A stretch of DNA of 64,000 nucleotides, from positions 1 through 64,000 of the forward strand of contig NZ_VYRZ01000003.1 in assembly GCF_008710705.1 (NCBI RefSeq), in the 5' to 3' direction. The DNA comes from Microbacterium radiodurans. Its GTDB lineage: Bacteria; Actinomycetota; Actinomycetes; Actinomycetales; Microbacteriaceae. The position numbers were made by a program, and so were the translations under genes. Under the pieces are notes generated by a model that saw only the letters and a program-made list of their open reading frames with translations, made no database searches and was not told the DNA's origin. Below, piece after piece: positions 20,899 to 28,901 of the stretch. Within the stretch, counting starts at the first letter, position 1. Each line of letters begins with the position of its first letter.

Positions 20899-21840
20899 AT
20901 GACCACTCCCGGGATCACCGCGGTCGGCGTCCGGCGTTCGTTCGGCTCGGTGCAGGCCGTGCGGGACGTGACGCTCGAGGCTCCGGCCGGGGCCGTCACC
21001 GGTCTCGTCGGTCCCAACGGCGCCGGCAAGACCACCCTGCTGCTCATGCTCGCCTCACTGCTCGCACCCGATGCCGGCACGATCCGCATCGCGGGGGTCG
21101 ACCCCGTCACCGATCCGGCCGCCGCGCGTTCGCTCCTCGGATGGATGCCGGACGCGCTGGGCGCGTGGCCGTCGCTCACGGTGCGCGAGACGCTCGTCAT
21201 GACCGGCCGGCTCTACGACCTCGACGACGCCGCCGCCCGGCGTCGCGCCGACGTGCTCATCGCCGAGGTGGGCCTCGACGGGCTCGCCGGCGCGGCGGCG
21301 CGTGTGCTCTCCCGCGGCCAGAAGCAGCGCCTCGGCCTCGCGCGGGCACTCGTCCACGATCCGCCGGTGCTCCTGCTCGACGAGCCCGCGTCGGGCCTCG
21401 ACCCGCAGGCCCGCATCGATCTGCGCGGGCTGCTCCGCCGCTTCGCTGCGGCGGGCAAGACCGTGCTCATCTCGAGCCACGTGCTGGCCGAGCTCGAGGA
21501 GGTCGTCGACGACGCCGTCTTCGTCGTCGCGGGTGCGACGGTGGGCGCCGACCGGGTCGCCGCGGCGGCCGAGCGCGAGCGGCCGTGGCGCATCCGGATC
21601 GCCGGTCAGGACGCCCGGACCGCCGCGCTGCCGGTGGCGCAGGCACTGGGGCTCGACGTCGCTCTCGTGCCGGTCGACCGCCGCGACATCCTCGTGGCCT
21701 TCCGGTCCGAGGCCGAGGCGGCCGAGGGCCTGCGCCGTCTCATCGGCGCCGGCGTCGCGGTCGCCGAGTTCACGGCGGCGACGGGGATGCTCGAGCACAC
21801 CTTCCTGGATCTCGGGACCACGGAGGGAGGCCGCGCATGA
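20899..21840 (+). CDS. ABC transporter ATP-binding protein
   Basis: The 313-aa protein has Walker A GPNGAGKTT near residue 38, a divergent signature LSRGQKQRLGLARAL, Walker B LLLDEPASGLD and the H-loop ISSHVLAELEE. The C-terminal 90 residues are an accessory domain typical of ABC-2-type exporters. It pairs with the overlapping permease gene. The substrate is unknown. Confidence 0.92.
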   Translation: MTTPGITAVGVRRSFGSVQAVRDVTLEAPAGAVTGLVGPNGAGKTTLLLMLASLLAPDAGTIRIAGVDPVTDPAAARSLLGWMPDALGAWPSLTVRETLVMTGRLYDLDDAAARRRADVLIAEVGLDGLAGAAARVLSRGQKQRLGLARALVHDPPVLLLDEPASGLDPQARIDLRGLLRRFAAAGKTVLISSHVLAELEEVVDDAVFVVAGATVGADRVAAAAERERPWRIRIAGQDARTAALPVAQALGLDVALVPVDRRDILVAFRSEAEAAEGLRRLIGAGVAVAEFTAATGMLEHTFLDLGTTEGGRA

Positions 21841-22931
21841 GCATCGCACGCCTGTGGACGATCGCCCGGCTCGAGCTCCTGCAGCGACTGCGGACCGTGT
21901 CGTGGTACGTGCTGCTCGGGATCTTCGCCGTGCTGCTCATCGGCGTCACGGCCCTCTCCTTCCTCGCGTTCGGGGGAATGGTCACCGATGCGCCGCAGCG
22001 CGGGGCGGGCATCTACTCGACCATCGTCGTCATCACGCTGCTGCTGGCGGTGCTCGTCTCGCCGACGTTGAGCGGCAACTCGATCAACGGCGATCGGGAC
22101 GCCGCGACCCTCGCCCCCGTCCAGGTGACCCTCGCGCAGACCTCCGAGATCCTCCTCGGCAAGGTGCTCGCCGCCTGGATCACCGGCCTCGCCTTCGCGG
22201 TCGTCGCGGCCCCGTTCCTCATCATCGCGACATTCGCGGGCGGCGTGGACCCGGTCGTCGTGCTCGTCTCGCTCGCCGTGCTGATCGCCGAGATCGGCCT
22301 CATCGCGGCCATCGGCGTCGGGCTCAGCGGCATCCTCGCCCGTCCGCTCTTCTCGGTCGCGTCGACCTACCTCGTCGTCGCCGCGCTCGTCTTCGGCACG
22401 CTCATCGCGTTCGGGCTCGGCGGAGCGGCCGCCTCGACAGAGGCCGTCGCCCAGCAGCGCACCGCTCAGTACGCTCCGGACGGCGCTCCGCTGTGCCGTG
22501 ACGGGTCGGAGGACTGCTGGAACGAGCCCGGCGAGTGGATCTGCACCGATTCGGAGAGCTACACCTACCAGGTGCCGCGGTTCGACTACGTGTGGTGGGT
22601 GCTGGCGGCGAATCCGTTCGTGATCCTCGCCGACGCAACCCCGACCTCCTATACGCGGGACGGCTACGCCGTCGACCTGTTCGGGCAGATCAAGGCGGGG
22701 GTGCGCGGCGCTCAGCTGCCGCCCGACACGAACACCGGCTACGACGAATGCGATCCGTCGGCGAACACCACGACGTTCCGGTCGCCCGAGCAGATCGAGG
22801 ACGAGACGGTGCCGAGCTGGTTCGTCGGGCTCGCGGTTCAGATAGTCCTCGCCGGCGGGCTGCTGTGGGGCGCCTGGGCGCGCACGCGCACGCCCGCCCG
22901 CGCCCTGCCGCCCGGAACCCGGATAGCGTGA
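21837..22931 (+). CDS. ABC-2 type transporter permease
   Basis: The 364-aa protein has six or so transmembrane helices. A large extracytoplasmic loop (about 200-330) contains four cysteines (CRDGSEDCW, ICTD, DECD). The ATG overlaps the ATP-binding gene's stop. The start is the MSIARLWTIARLELLQRLR amphipathic segment common to NosY/ABC-2 permeases. The Cys-rich loop is unusual and may be disulfide-bonded. Confidence 0.87.
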   Translation: MSIARLWTIARLELLQRLRTVSWYVLLGIFAVLLIGVTALSFLAFGGMVTDAPQRGAGIYSTIVVITLLLAVLVSPTLSGNSINGDRDAATLAPVQVTLAQTSEILLGKVLAAWITGLAFAVVAAPFLIIATFAGGVDPVVVLVSLAVLIAEIGLIAAIGVGLSGILARPLFSVASTYLVVAALVFGTLIAFGLGGAAASTEAVAQQRTAQYAPDGAPLCRDGSEDCWNEPGEWICTDSESYTYQVPRFDYVWWVLAANPFVILADATPTSYTRDGYAVDLFGQIKAGVRGAQLPPDTNTGYDECDPSANTTTFRSPEQIEDETVPSWFVGLAVQIVLAGGLLWGAWARTRTPARALPPGTRIA

Positions 22932-22939
22932 GAGGCACC

Positions 22940-24133
22940 ATGATCACCGAACAGGACGTCACCCGCCGTCAGGCGATCGACGCGTACCACGTCATCGGCG
23001 AAGGGCCGGCGCCCGACCTGCAGGGAATCGTCCAGCTCGCCGCGACCGTCTGCGGCGTCGACACCGCCGTGATCAACATCATCGACGACCGTTCGCAGCA
23101 TCAGATCGCCGCCGTCGGCTTCGAGCCGGCCGTCTGCTCGCGCGAGGACTCGATGTGCGCGGCCGTCATCGCCAGACCCGGCCGGGTGGTCGTCAACGAC
23201 GCGCGCCTCGACGACCGCTTCGCGCACAATCCCTTCGTGACCGGTGAGGTCGCGCACGTGCGCTTCTACGCATCGAGTCCGCTGATCACGCCCGCCGGTG
23301 TCGCCATCGGGACGTTGTGCGTCTTCGATTCGCGTGTCGGCGACCTCGCCGAGCCGGAGCGCGAGGCGCTCGATCTGCTTGCGCACCAGGTCGTCGACCT
23401 GCTCGAGCTGCGCCGGATCAGCCGCGAGCTCAGCGAGTCGAACGATCAGCTGTCGCGCTTCGCGGGACAGATCAGCCACGACCTGCGCAACCCGCTCACC
23501 GCGCTGACGGGCTTCATCGAGCTCGCCGTCGACAGCCCCGACATGGACAACGCGCCCGACGCCGCACGTGTGCTCGCCCGCGCCGAGGCCGCGGCCTCGC
23601 GCATGGACGACATGATCTCCGACATCCTCGCCTACGCGCGCGTCGGCGGTGCCAGCCCGCAGCGCACGCGCGTCGATCTCGCGTCGGTGCTCGGTTCGGT
23701 CGTCGAGGACCTCGACGCGCAGATCTCCGTGAGCGGCGCGACCGTCGAAGTGCGACCGGATGCCGGCATCCGCCCGCTCGGCGATCCGACGCTGCTGCGC
23801 GCGGTGCTGCAGAACCTGCTCGCGAACGCGCTCAAGTTCACCGCGTCGGTCGGACGATCGCCGCGCGTCGTCGTCGACGCTCGGGCGGTGTCGGGCGGCT
23901 GGCGGCTGACCGTCGACGACAACGGACCCGGGGTGCCGCACGCCGACCGCGAGCGCGTGTTCGCCCTGATGGAACGGGGCGATCTCGAGGCCGAGGGCCT
24001 CGGCATCGGCCTGTCGACCTGCCGACGCGTCGTCGAGGCGCACGGCGGCCGCATCGGCATCGACGAGTCGCCGCTCGGCGGTGCGCGCGCGTGGATCGTG
24101 CTGCCCGACCCGGATGTTCCGGCCGCGTCCTGA
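22940..24133 (+). CDS. GAF-domain sensor histidine kinase
   Basis: The 397-aa protein has no transmembrane segment. Residues about 20-155 form a GAF domain (INIIDDRSQHQIAAVG, SMCAAVI, FYASSPLITPAG). The HisKA dimerisation domain has the H-box GQISHDLRNPLTAL with His180. The HATPase domain follows, with N-box LLANALKF, G1 DDNGPGVP and G2 GLGIGLSTC. The ATG at 22940 lies 8 nt past the permease stop. No response regulator gene is adjacent, so it is an orphan kinase in this window. Confidence 0.9.
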   Translation: MITEQDVTRRQAIDAYHVIGEGPAPDLQGIVQLAATVCGVDTAVINIIDDRSQHQIAAVGFEPAVCSREDSMCAAVIARPGRVVVNDARLDDRFAHNPFVTGEVAHVRFYASSPLITPAGVAIGTLCVFDSRVGDLAEPEREALDLLAHQVVDLLELRRISRELSESNDQLSRFAGQISHDLRNPLTALTGFIELAVDSPDMDNAPDAARVLARAEAAASRMDDMISDILAYARVGGASPQRTRVDLASVLGSVVEDLDAQISVSGATVEVRPDAGIRPLGDPTLLRAVLQNLLANALKFTASVGRSPRVVVDARAVSGGWRLTVDDNGPGVPHADRERVFALMERGDLEAEGLGIGLSTCRRVVEAHGGRIGIDESPLGGARAWIVLPDPDVPAAS

Positions 24134-24141
24134 GCCGCGCA

Positions 24142-24158
24142 TCCGATGCTGCATCGGA
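24142..24158. terminator. Short hairpin between convergent genes
   Basis: TCCGATG / CATCGGA form a 7-bp stem with a 3-nt loop between the histidine kinase and the convergent AraC gene. It is a weak terminator candidate. Confidence 0.4.
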
Positions 24159-24196
24159 GCAGGATTCGAGGTGCCCCCGCTTCGCGCGCGCTCGCG

Positions 24197-25141
24197 TCAG
24201 CGGCGCAGCGTGTGCGAGGGGTGCTCGCCGTAGATGGCGGCGTAGAGCTGGGCGAAGCGCCCGGTGTGCGCGAAACCCCACCGGGTGGCGACCTCGCGGA
24301 CGGTCGAGCTGCCCGGATGCGCGGCGCGCAGCTCGGCGTGGGCCCCCTCGATGCGGAGCCGGCGGAGATACGTGCTCGGCGGAATGCCGAACGCCCGGTG
24401 GAAGGCGCTCTGCAACGCGCGCACCGATGTTCCGGCGGCGACGGCGATGTCGCCGATGCTGATGGCCTCGCCGACGTGCTCCTCCATGAAGGCGACGGCG
24501 CGCCGCACCGTGCGGGCCGTCGGACGCCGGCGATCGAGGTCGTCCGCGTCGACGAGGGGGAAAGCCGTGAGGAAGGCCGCGACCGCCTGATGCATGAGCT
24601 GCGTGCGCATGAGGGGAGAAGCGGCGATCTGCTCGTCGGCCAGCGCCGTCGCCTCGATGTAGCGGAGGGTCTCGGCGACCAGACGGGGGTTGCGCGACCG
24701 GCGGTTCAGGCCCGACAGCTGCAAGCGCGTCGGGTCATCGCCCAGAAGGGCCCGCATGACGTGCTCGAGGGCGTCGGTAGCGACGCTGAAGGTACGCAGG
24801 TGCAGGTCGCCGAAGTCGGCACGGAACTCCTGCTCGGGCGGCACGATGAACGGGGTCCGTCCGTCGCCGGATTCGGAGCCGACCTGCCAGCGGTGGTGAC
24901 CGGTCACGGCATGGGCGACGATGAGGTTCGGGAACGACCGTGCCACCGTGCGCAGCGATCCGCCGAACCGGACGGCGGCGGTCGAGGCGGACGGGTGAGA
25001 CAGCGCCGCCATCTCGTAGCGGAAGGACGACGACGGGTCTGCGGTCAGCGAGAGCGGGGTGTCGTAGAGCGAGCTCATCGACTCCTGAGCGCGGGCGAGA
25101 TCGGTCGTCTGCAGTCCCCGTCTCGACGGCGTATTACTCAA
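24197..25141 (-). CDS. AraC-family transcriptional regulator
   Basis: The product is 314 aa. Residues about 15-190 resemble the AraC-binding-like ligand domain (TDLARAQESMSSLYDTPLSL). The C-terminal 100 residues hold two helix-turn-helix units (SIGDIAVAAGTSVRALQSAFHRAFGIPPSTYLRRLRI and VREVATRWGFAHTGRFAQLYAAIYGEHPS). The TTG at 25141 keeps the conserved N-terminal motif and overlaps the stop of the DUF7882 gene by 8 nt; the internal ATG at 25078 would truncate that motif. The overlap implies the regulator is translated with the DUF7882 gene. The targets are unknown. Confidence 0.85.
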   Translation of the reverse strand: MSNTPSRRGLQTTDLARAQESMSSLYDTPLSLTADPSSSFRYEMAALSHPSASTAAVRFGGSLRTVARSFPNLIVAHAVTGHHRWQVGSESGDGRTPFIVPPEQEFRADFGDLHLRTFSVATDALEHVMRALLGDDPTRLQLSGLNRRSRNPRLVAETLRYIEATALADEQIAASPLMRTQLMHQAVAAFLTAFPLVDADDLDRRRPTARTVRRAVAFMEEHVGEAISIGDIAVAAGTSVRALQSAFHRAFGIPPSTYLRRLRIEGAHAELRAAHPGSSTVREVATRWGFAHTGRFAQLYAAIYGEHPSHTLRR

Positions 25142-25460
25142 TCACCATCTTGTCTGTCGAGGACTCGGCGGGTTCCGGAACGACGTAGAGACCCGTCGGC
25201 GAGTTCGCCGTGTACATGAGTGCTTCGAGCCATGCCCGGTTGATGGACGGCGTACGGCTGCCGTGGAAGGTGAAGACGAGCGACGCGCCCGCGTGCATCC
25301 AGACGGTGGTCCGTCCTTTGCCGACGCTCACGTCGTCCTTCCAGGTGAAGAAGAACGCCTCCCCACGACGGAGCTTTGCGCCGATCGTCATCTGGAGATG
25401 CGCGAGTGTGCGGTCCTCGATATCGACCCGGTTGCTGCCGTCGTAGACGAACCTGCCCAA
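25134..25460 (-). CDS. DUF7882-family small protein, copy 1
   Basis: The product is 108 aa with the pattern LGRFVYDGSNRVDIEDRTL...AKLRRGEAFFFTWKDD...GRTTVWMHAGASLVF...GSRTPSINRAWLEALMYTANSPTGLYVVPEP. Two further copies lie at 26035 and 42070. Related Microbacteriaceae proteins are sometimes labelled ATP-dependent DNA ligase, but there is no ligase motif. The function is unknown. The start is a TTG at 25460 with a strong GAGGAGG 5-7 nt upstream, aligning exactly with the MGRF start of the other copies. It is translationally linked to the AraC gene. Confidence 0.82.
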   Translation of the reverse strand: MGRFVYDGSNRVDIEDRTLAHLQMTIGAKLRRGEAFFFTWKDDVSVGKGRTTVWMHAGASLVFTFHGSRTPSINRAWLEALMYTANSPTGLYVVPEPAESSTDKMVIE

Positions 25461-25656
25461 CGTTCCTCCTCGCGCGCCGAATTCCAGCGCGATCACAAGC
25501 TTCTGCGATCCGTTCGCGGGGCTGCGTGGAAGAGTCCGATCCACGCGGCGACGATCCGCGACGCGCACGGGATCCCGTGCTCCGGCAGAATCCGAGCGAA
25601 AAGCTCAGGCGGGGAGGGGGTTGACTTTCAGGAGGGGGATCAGGACGTGCTCAGGT

Positions 25657-25899
25657 TCAGCTCACAGGCGAGGGTGAGTCCGCGGCATCCGCGTCGCCTG
25701 CGATCACCGCCAGGGTGATGTCGACGCCGGGGGTCACGAGGAGATCGGTCGACTGCGCGATGCCCTCGCCGTCGTTGACGGCCAGCCAGCCGTACCCGGC
25801 GGCGAGGTAGCCGGCGATCTCGTCCTGGACCTCGTCGACGGGCCGACCGCCGATCGTATAGAGGCGTCCGCCGTAGAAGACGTCGATGCGTTTCGCCAC
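25657..25899 (-). CDS. Small hypothetical protein (80 aa)
   Basis: The 80-aa protein starts MAKRIDVFYGGRLYTIGGRPVDEV and is mixed alpha/beta without transmembrane segments. The GTG at 25899 is preceded by GAGAGGCGGGA, a good ribosome-binding site. It lies 200 nt upstream of, and co-directional with, the first DUF7882 gene and divergent from the second. I do not recognise a family. The location suggests a functional link to the DUF7882 genes. Confidence 0.65.
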   Translation of the reverse strand: MAKRIDVFYGGRLYTIGGRPVDEVQDEIAGYLAAGYGWLAVNDGEGIAQSTDLLVTPGVDITLAVIAGDADAADSPSPVS

Positions 25900-26003
25900 G
25901 ATTCCCGCCTCTCATCGCGCCGCTGGCATGAGGCGAGCGCCTTCGCGACACTACCCGTCTGATCACGTCGCGCAAGGGGCTGAACCGCCTCGAGCCCGTC
26001 CGC

Positions 26004-26009
26004 TAGCGT
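26004..26009 (+). promoter_or_regulatory. Possible -10 hexamer of DUF7882 copy 2
   Basis: TAGCGT lies 25 nt before the ATG, leaving a short leader that contains GAGAGGAGG. Confidence 0.4.
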
Positions 26010-26034
26010 CGAGTGTCGGCCGAGAGGAGGCGTG

Positions 26035-26376
26035 ATGGGCAGGTTCATCTACGAGAACCAGGTGCGCGCTGACTTCGAGGACCGCGTACTGATCCACCTG
26101 CAGACCGTCATCACCGCGAAGCTGCGGCGCGGCGAGACCTTCACCCTCACGTGGAAGGACGACGTCAGCATCGGTGACGGACGGACCACCGTCTGGCTGC
26201 ACCCGGGGTGCGGCCTCGTCTTCAAGTACTACGGGAGTCGAACTCCCGCTCTCAATCGTGCGTGGCTGGAAGCGCTGACCTATACGGCGAACTCTCCCAC
26301 CGGCCTCTACGTCGTCCCGGAGCCGCCGGAGCACCGCCGCGAGGCCGCGAGCGTCGAAGACGTCCAGCTCGGCTGA
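26035..26376 (+). CDS. DUF7882-family small protein, copy 2
   Basis: The product is 113 aa and starts MGRFIYENQVRADFEDRVLIHLQ. It shares TAKLRRGETFTLTWKDD, GRTTVWLHPGCGLVFKYYGSRTP and LTYTANSPTGLYVVPEPPE with the copies at 25134 and 42070. I chose the ATG at 26035, with GAGAGGAGG 4 nt upstream, rather than the GTG three bases earlier. It is divergently oriented from the cluster containing copy 1. The function is unknown. Confidence 0.85.
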   Translation: MGRFIYENQVRADFEDRVLIHLQTVITAKLRRGETFTLTWKDDVSIGDGRTTVWLHPGCGLVFKYYGSRTPALNRAWLEALTYTANSPTGLYVVPEPPEHRREAASVEDVQLG

Positions 26377-26453
26377 GCCCGCCCGCTCGAGCCCCGCGTC
26401 CATCCCACGAGCCCCGATACGGCCGTGCATCGTCCGGGAGTCTCCCGTGCGTC

Positions 26454-26470
26454 GTCCGGGAGTCCCGGAC
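26454..26470. repeat. Palindrome upstream of the desaturase gene
   Basis: GTCCGGG / CCCGGAC form a 7-bp inverted repeat around AGT. A related copy, CGTCCGGGAGTCTCCCG, lies about 25 nt upstream. It could be an operator for the desaturase gene or a terminator of the DUF7882 gene. Confidence 0.35.
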
Positions 26471-26649
26471 ATATGCCCGAGCGGTGATCCGGGGCGACGT
26501 ACGGTGGGGACCAGCGATGGGCACCCGCCTCTGGCTTCCGGCCCCCGGGTCTCGATCGAACCACAGGTGATCTCATCTCCTCATCCCTTCTGGCCCCGCG
26601 CCTCGGTCCCGTCCGCACCACCTACGCCGGAACGGACGAGTTCCCGCCG

Positions 26650-27681
26650 ATGGCGAAGGCCTACACGGATGTTTCTCGTGTGGTCCGCGAGTCCGGTCTG
26701 CTGCAGCGCACCCCCCGCTTCTACGCCCTCGTGGGCGCTGCGCTTCTGCTCGCGCTCGGCGGCTGCGTGACGGGCTTCGTCCTGCTGGGCGACAGCTGGT
26801 TCCAGCTGCTCATCGCCGGAGCCCTCGGCATCCTCTTCACCCAGGTCGCGTTCCTGGCGCACGAGGCCGATCACCGACAGGTGCTGACGTCGGGCCCCGG
26901 CAACGACCTCCTTGCCCGGATCCTCGCCGTGGGTGTCGTGGGGATGAGCCTGTCGTGGTGGACCTCGAAGCACGCTCGCCACCATTCGAACCCGAACAAG
27001 GTCGGCAAGGACCCCGACATCGAGGTCGACACCATCTCCTTCCTGGTCGAGGATGCCGCCGAGGCCCGCGGTCTCCGCCGGGCGATCACGCGCCGCCAGG
27101 GGTGGTTCTTCTTCCCGCTGCTGCTGCTCGAAGGCCTCAACCTGCACGCTCAGGCGCTGCGCCACCTCTTCGGGCGCGGCCCGGTGAAGAAGCGCGGCCT
27201 CGAGATCGGGCTCATCATCGCGCGCTTCGCCGTGTTCGTCGCACCGATCTTCGTTTTCCTGCCGATCGGCATGGCCTTCGCGTTCTTCGGCGTCCAGGTG
27301 GCCGTCTTCGGCCTCTACATGGGGGCGTCGTTCGCACCGAACCACAAGGGCATGGCGGTCATCGCCCCCGACGCGAAGCTCGACTTCTTCACCAAGCAGG
27401 TGCGCACCTCCCGCAACATCGGCGGCGGCTGGTGGGCGACGTGGCTCATGGGCGGCCTGAACTACCAGATCGAGCACCACCTCTTCCCGAACATGCCGCG
27501 ACCGGCGCTCGCTCGGGCGCGCGAGATCGTCCGCGACCAGTGCCGAACCCTCGGCATCCCCTACACCGAGACGAGTCTGTGGCGCTCGTACGCGATCGTG
27601 ATCGACTACCTCAACCGCGTCGGTCTCGCCGCGCGCGATCCCTTCGACTGCCCGATGCGGGCGGAGCTGCGCCGCGGCTGA
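26650..27681 (+). CDS. Membrane fatty acid desaturase
   Basis: The product is 343 aa from the first ATG. It has three His boxes, HEADH (71-75), HARHH (108-112) and QIEHHLFP near 280, and four transmembrane helices, as in acyl-lipid/DesA-like front-end desaturases that need electrons from ferredoxin or flavodoxin. The coding frame continues upstream of the ATG without a stop and reads LGPVRTTYAGTDEFPP, which looks like the normal N-terminus of this family, but no ATG/GTG/TTG exists there. GGTGATC, a perfect anti-SD match at 26567-26573, precedes ATC at 26575, so the true start may be non-canonical. Confidence 0.88.
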   Translation: MAKAYTDVSRVVRESGLLQRTPRFYALVGAALLLALGGCVTGFVLLGDSWFQLLIAGALGILFTQVAFLAHEADHRQVLTSGPGNDLLARILAVGVVGMSLSWWTSKHARHHSNPNKVGKDPDIEVDTISFLVEDAAEARGLRRAITRRQGWFFFPLLLLEGLNLHAQALRHLFGRGPVKKRGLEIGLIIARFAVFVAPIFVFLPIGMAFAFFGVQVAVFGLYMGASFAPNHKGMAVIAPDAKLDFFTKQVRTSRNIGGGWWATWLMGGLNYQIEHHLFPNMPRPALARAREIVRDQCRTLGIPYTETSLWRSYAIVIDYLNRVGLAARDPFDCPMRAELRRG

Positions 27682-27706
27682 CGCCGTCCGCGGAGGCGCC
27701 GTCGGG

Positions 27707-27712
27707 GATACT
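27707..27712 (+). promoter_or_regulatory. Possible -10 hexamer (leaderless)
   Basis: GATACT ends 6 nt before the GTG at 27719. Confidence 0.4.
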
Positions 27713-27718
27713 GAGCCG

Positions 27719-28054
27719 GTGAGCGACGATCCGGGTGCCGAGGACGGCGCCGACGACGAGCGGTGGTTCGTCGTGGGAGGTCGGCGGTGGCGGCGCACCG
27801 ATCCTGCTCTCCCGGACGATCTGCGCGCAGCGCTGACCTCGCATCTCGGACGCGGGCGATCCGCCGTGCGGGTGGCCAAGAACCGCGACGACGCCGATGC
27901 CGTGAGCGCGGCGCGACGACGCGTCGGCATCGCGAAGCACGGCCTCGGCGAACGCGGGCCGCGGTGGTGGGACGAACCCGTCGCCGACCGGATCGAGCGG
28001 GCCCGAGACGCTCTGCGTCAGTTGGCCGACCTGGACGAATCGGGCGCGGACTGA
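27719..28054 (+). CDS. Conserved hypothetical protein (111 aa)
   Basis: The 111-aa soluble protein has an acidic N-terminus, then WFVVGGRRWRRTDPALPDDLRAALTSHL, RSAVR and GIAKHGLGERGPRWWDEP. This WRRxDPxxPxxLRxxL...KxxLGERGxxWW pattern recurs in small actinobacterial proteins of unknown function. Some are mislabelled as biopolymer transporters; nothing here supports that. The GTG start is supported by the promoter-like hexamer rather than by a ribosome-binding site. Confidence 0.7.
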   Translation: MSDDPGAEDGADDERWFVVGGRRWRRTDPALPDDLRAALTSHLGRGRSAVRVAKNRDDADAVSAARRRVGIAKHGLGERGPRWWDEPVADRIERARDALRQLADLDESGAD

Positions 28055-28073
28055 GCTCGCCGTTCGCCTGCTC

Positions 28074-28079
28074 TACGCT
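28074..28079 (+). promoter_or_regulatory. Possible -10 hexamer of araD
   Basis: TACGCT lies about 68 nt before the araD start, which has a good GAAGGAG ribosome-binding site. Confidence 0.35.
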
Positions 28080-28146
28080 GAGCGGTGGTCGCCGCATCCG
28101 TTGACGTCGACCGATCGCAGCATCCATTCCGCGAAGGAGCGACCCG

Positions 28147-28857
28147 ATGACCGACCTCACGCCGACGATGTTCGATGACGCTGTTGCTCGGGTGCGGGCT
28201 GAGGTCGCGTCGTTGCATGCGGAGCTGGTGCGGTACGGCCTGGTGGTGTGGACGGGTGGGAACGTGTCGGGGCGGGTACCGGGGGCGGATCTGTTCGTGA
28301 TCAAGCCGTCGGGGGTGTCGTATGACGAGTTGGCTCCGGAGAACATGATCGTGTGTGATCTGGACGGCAATGTGGTGCCGGGGACGCCGGGCAGTGACCG
28401 GTCGCCGTCCAGTGATACGGCGGCGCATGCGTATGTGTATCGGAACATGCCCGAGGTGGGTGGTGTGGTGCACACGCATTCGACGTATGCGGTGGCGTGG
28501 GCGGCGCGGGGTGAGGAGATCCCGTGTGTGATCACGGCGATGGCGGATGAGTTCGGGGGTCCGATCCCGGTGGGGCCGTTCGCGATCATCGGTGATGACT
28601 CGATCGGCCGGGGGATCGTGGAGACGCTGTCGGGTCATCGTTCCCGGGCGGTGCTGATGCGAAACCATGGGCCGTTCACGATCGGGTCGAGCGCGAAGGA
28701 TGCCGTGAAGGCTGCGGTGATGGTCGAGGACGTGGCCCGCACGGTGCATCTCGCCCGCCAGGCGGGGGAGTTGATCCCGATTCCGCAGGTCGCGATCGAC
28801 AAGCTGTACGACCGGTACCAGAACGTCTACGGACAGACCACCGACGACCGCCGCTAG
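28147..28857 (+). CDS. araD: L-ribulose-5-phosphate 4-epimerase (class II aldolase family)
   Basis: The 236-aa protein has the class II aldolase/AraD features WTGGNVSGRV, KPSGVSYDEL, SDTAAHAYVYRNMPEVGGVVHTHSTYA (metal-binding His residues) and LMRNHGPFTIG. It would interconvert L-ribulose-5-P and D-xylulose-5-P. The ATG is preceded by GAAGGAGCGACCCG. No araA or araB is nearby. Codon use differs clearly from the neighbours: G-ending codons (GTG, GCG, GGG, TCG) and T-containing codons replace the usual C-ending ones, which suggests transfer or selection on a different codon set. Confidence 0.88.
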   Translation: MTDLTPTMFDDAVARVRAEVASLHAELVRYGLVVWTGGNVSGRVPGADLFVIKPSGVSYDELAPENMIVCDLDGNVVPGTPGSDRSPSSDTAAHAYVYRNMPEVGGVVHTHSTYAVAWAARGEEIPCVITAMADEFGGPIPVGPFAIIGDDSIGRGIVETLSGHRSRAVLMRNHGPFTIGSSAKDAVKAAVMVEDVARTVHLARQAGELIPIPQVAIDKLYDRYQNVYGQTTDDRR

Positions 28858-28901
28858 CCCCGCACCCGCCGGCGCGACGACACCGGCTGCAGGAGGAGTG
28901 T

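Noticed and set aside
25134..26376. DUF7882 proteins read as ATP-dependent DNA ligases
   Set aside because: No KxDG nucleotidyl-transfer motif and only about 110 residues. The true ligase in the window is at 36651-37694.
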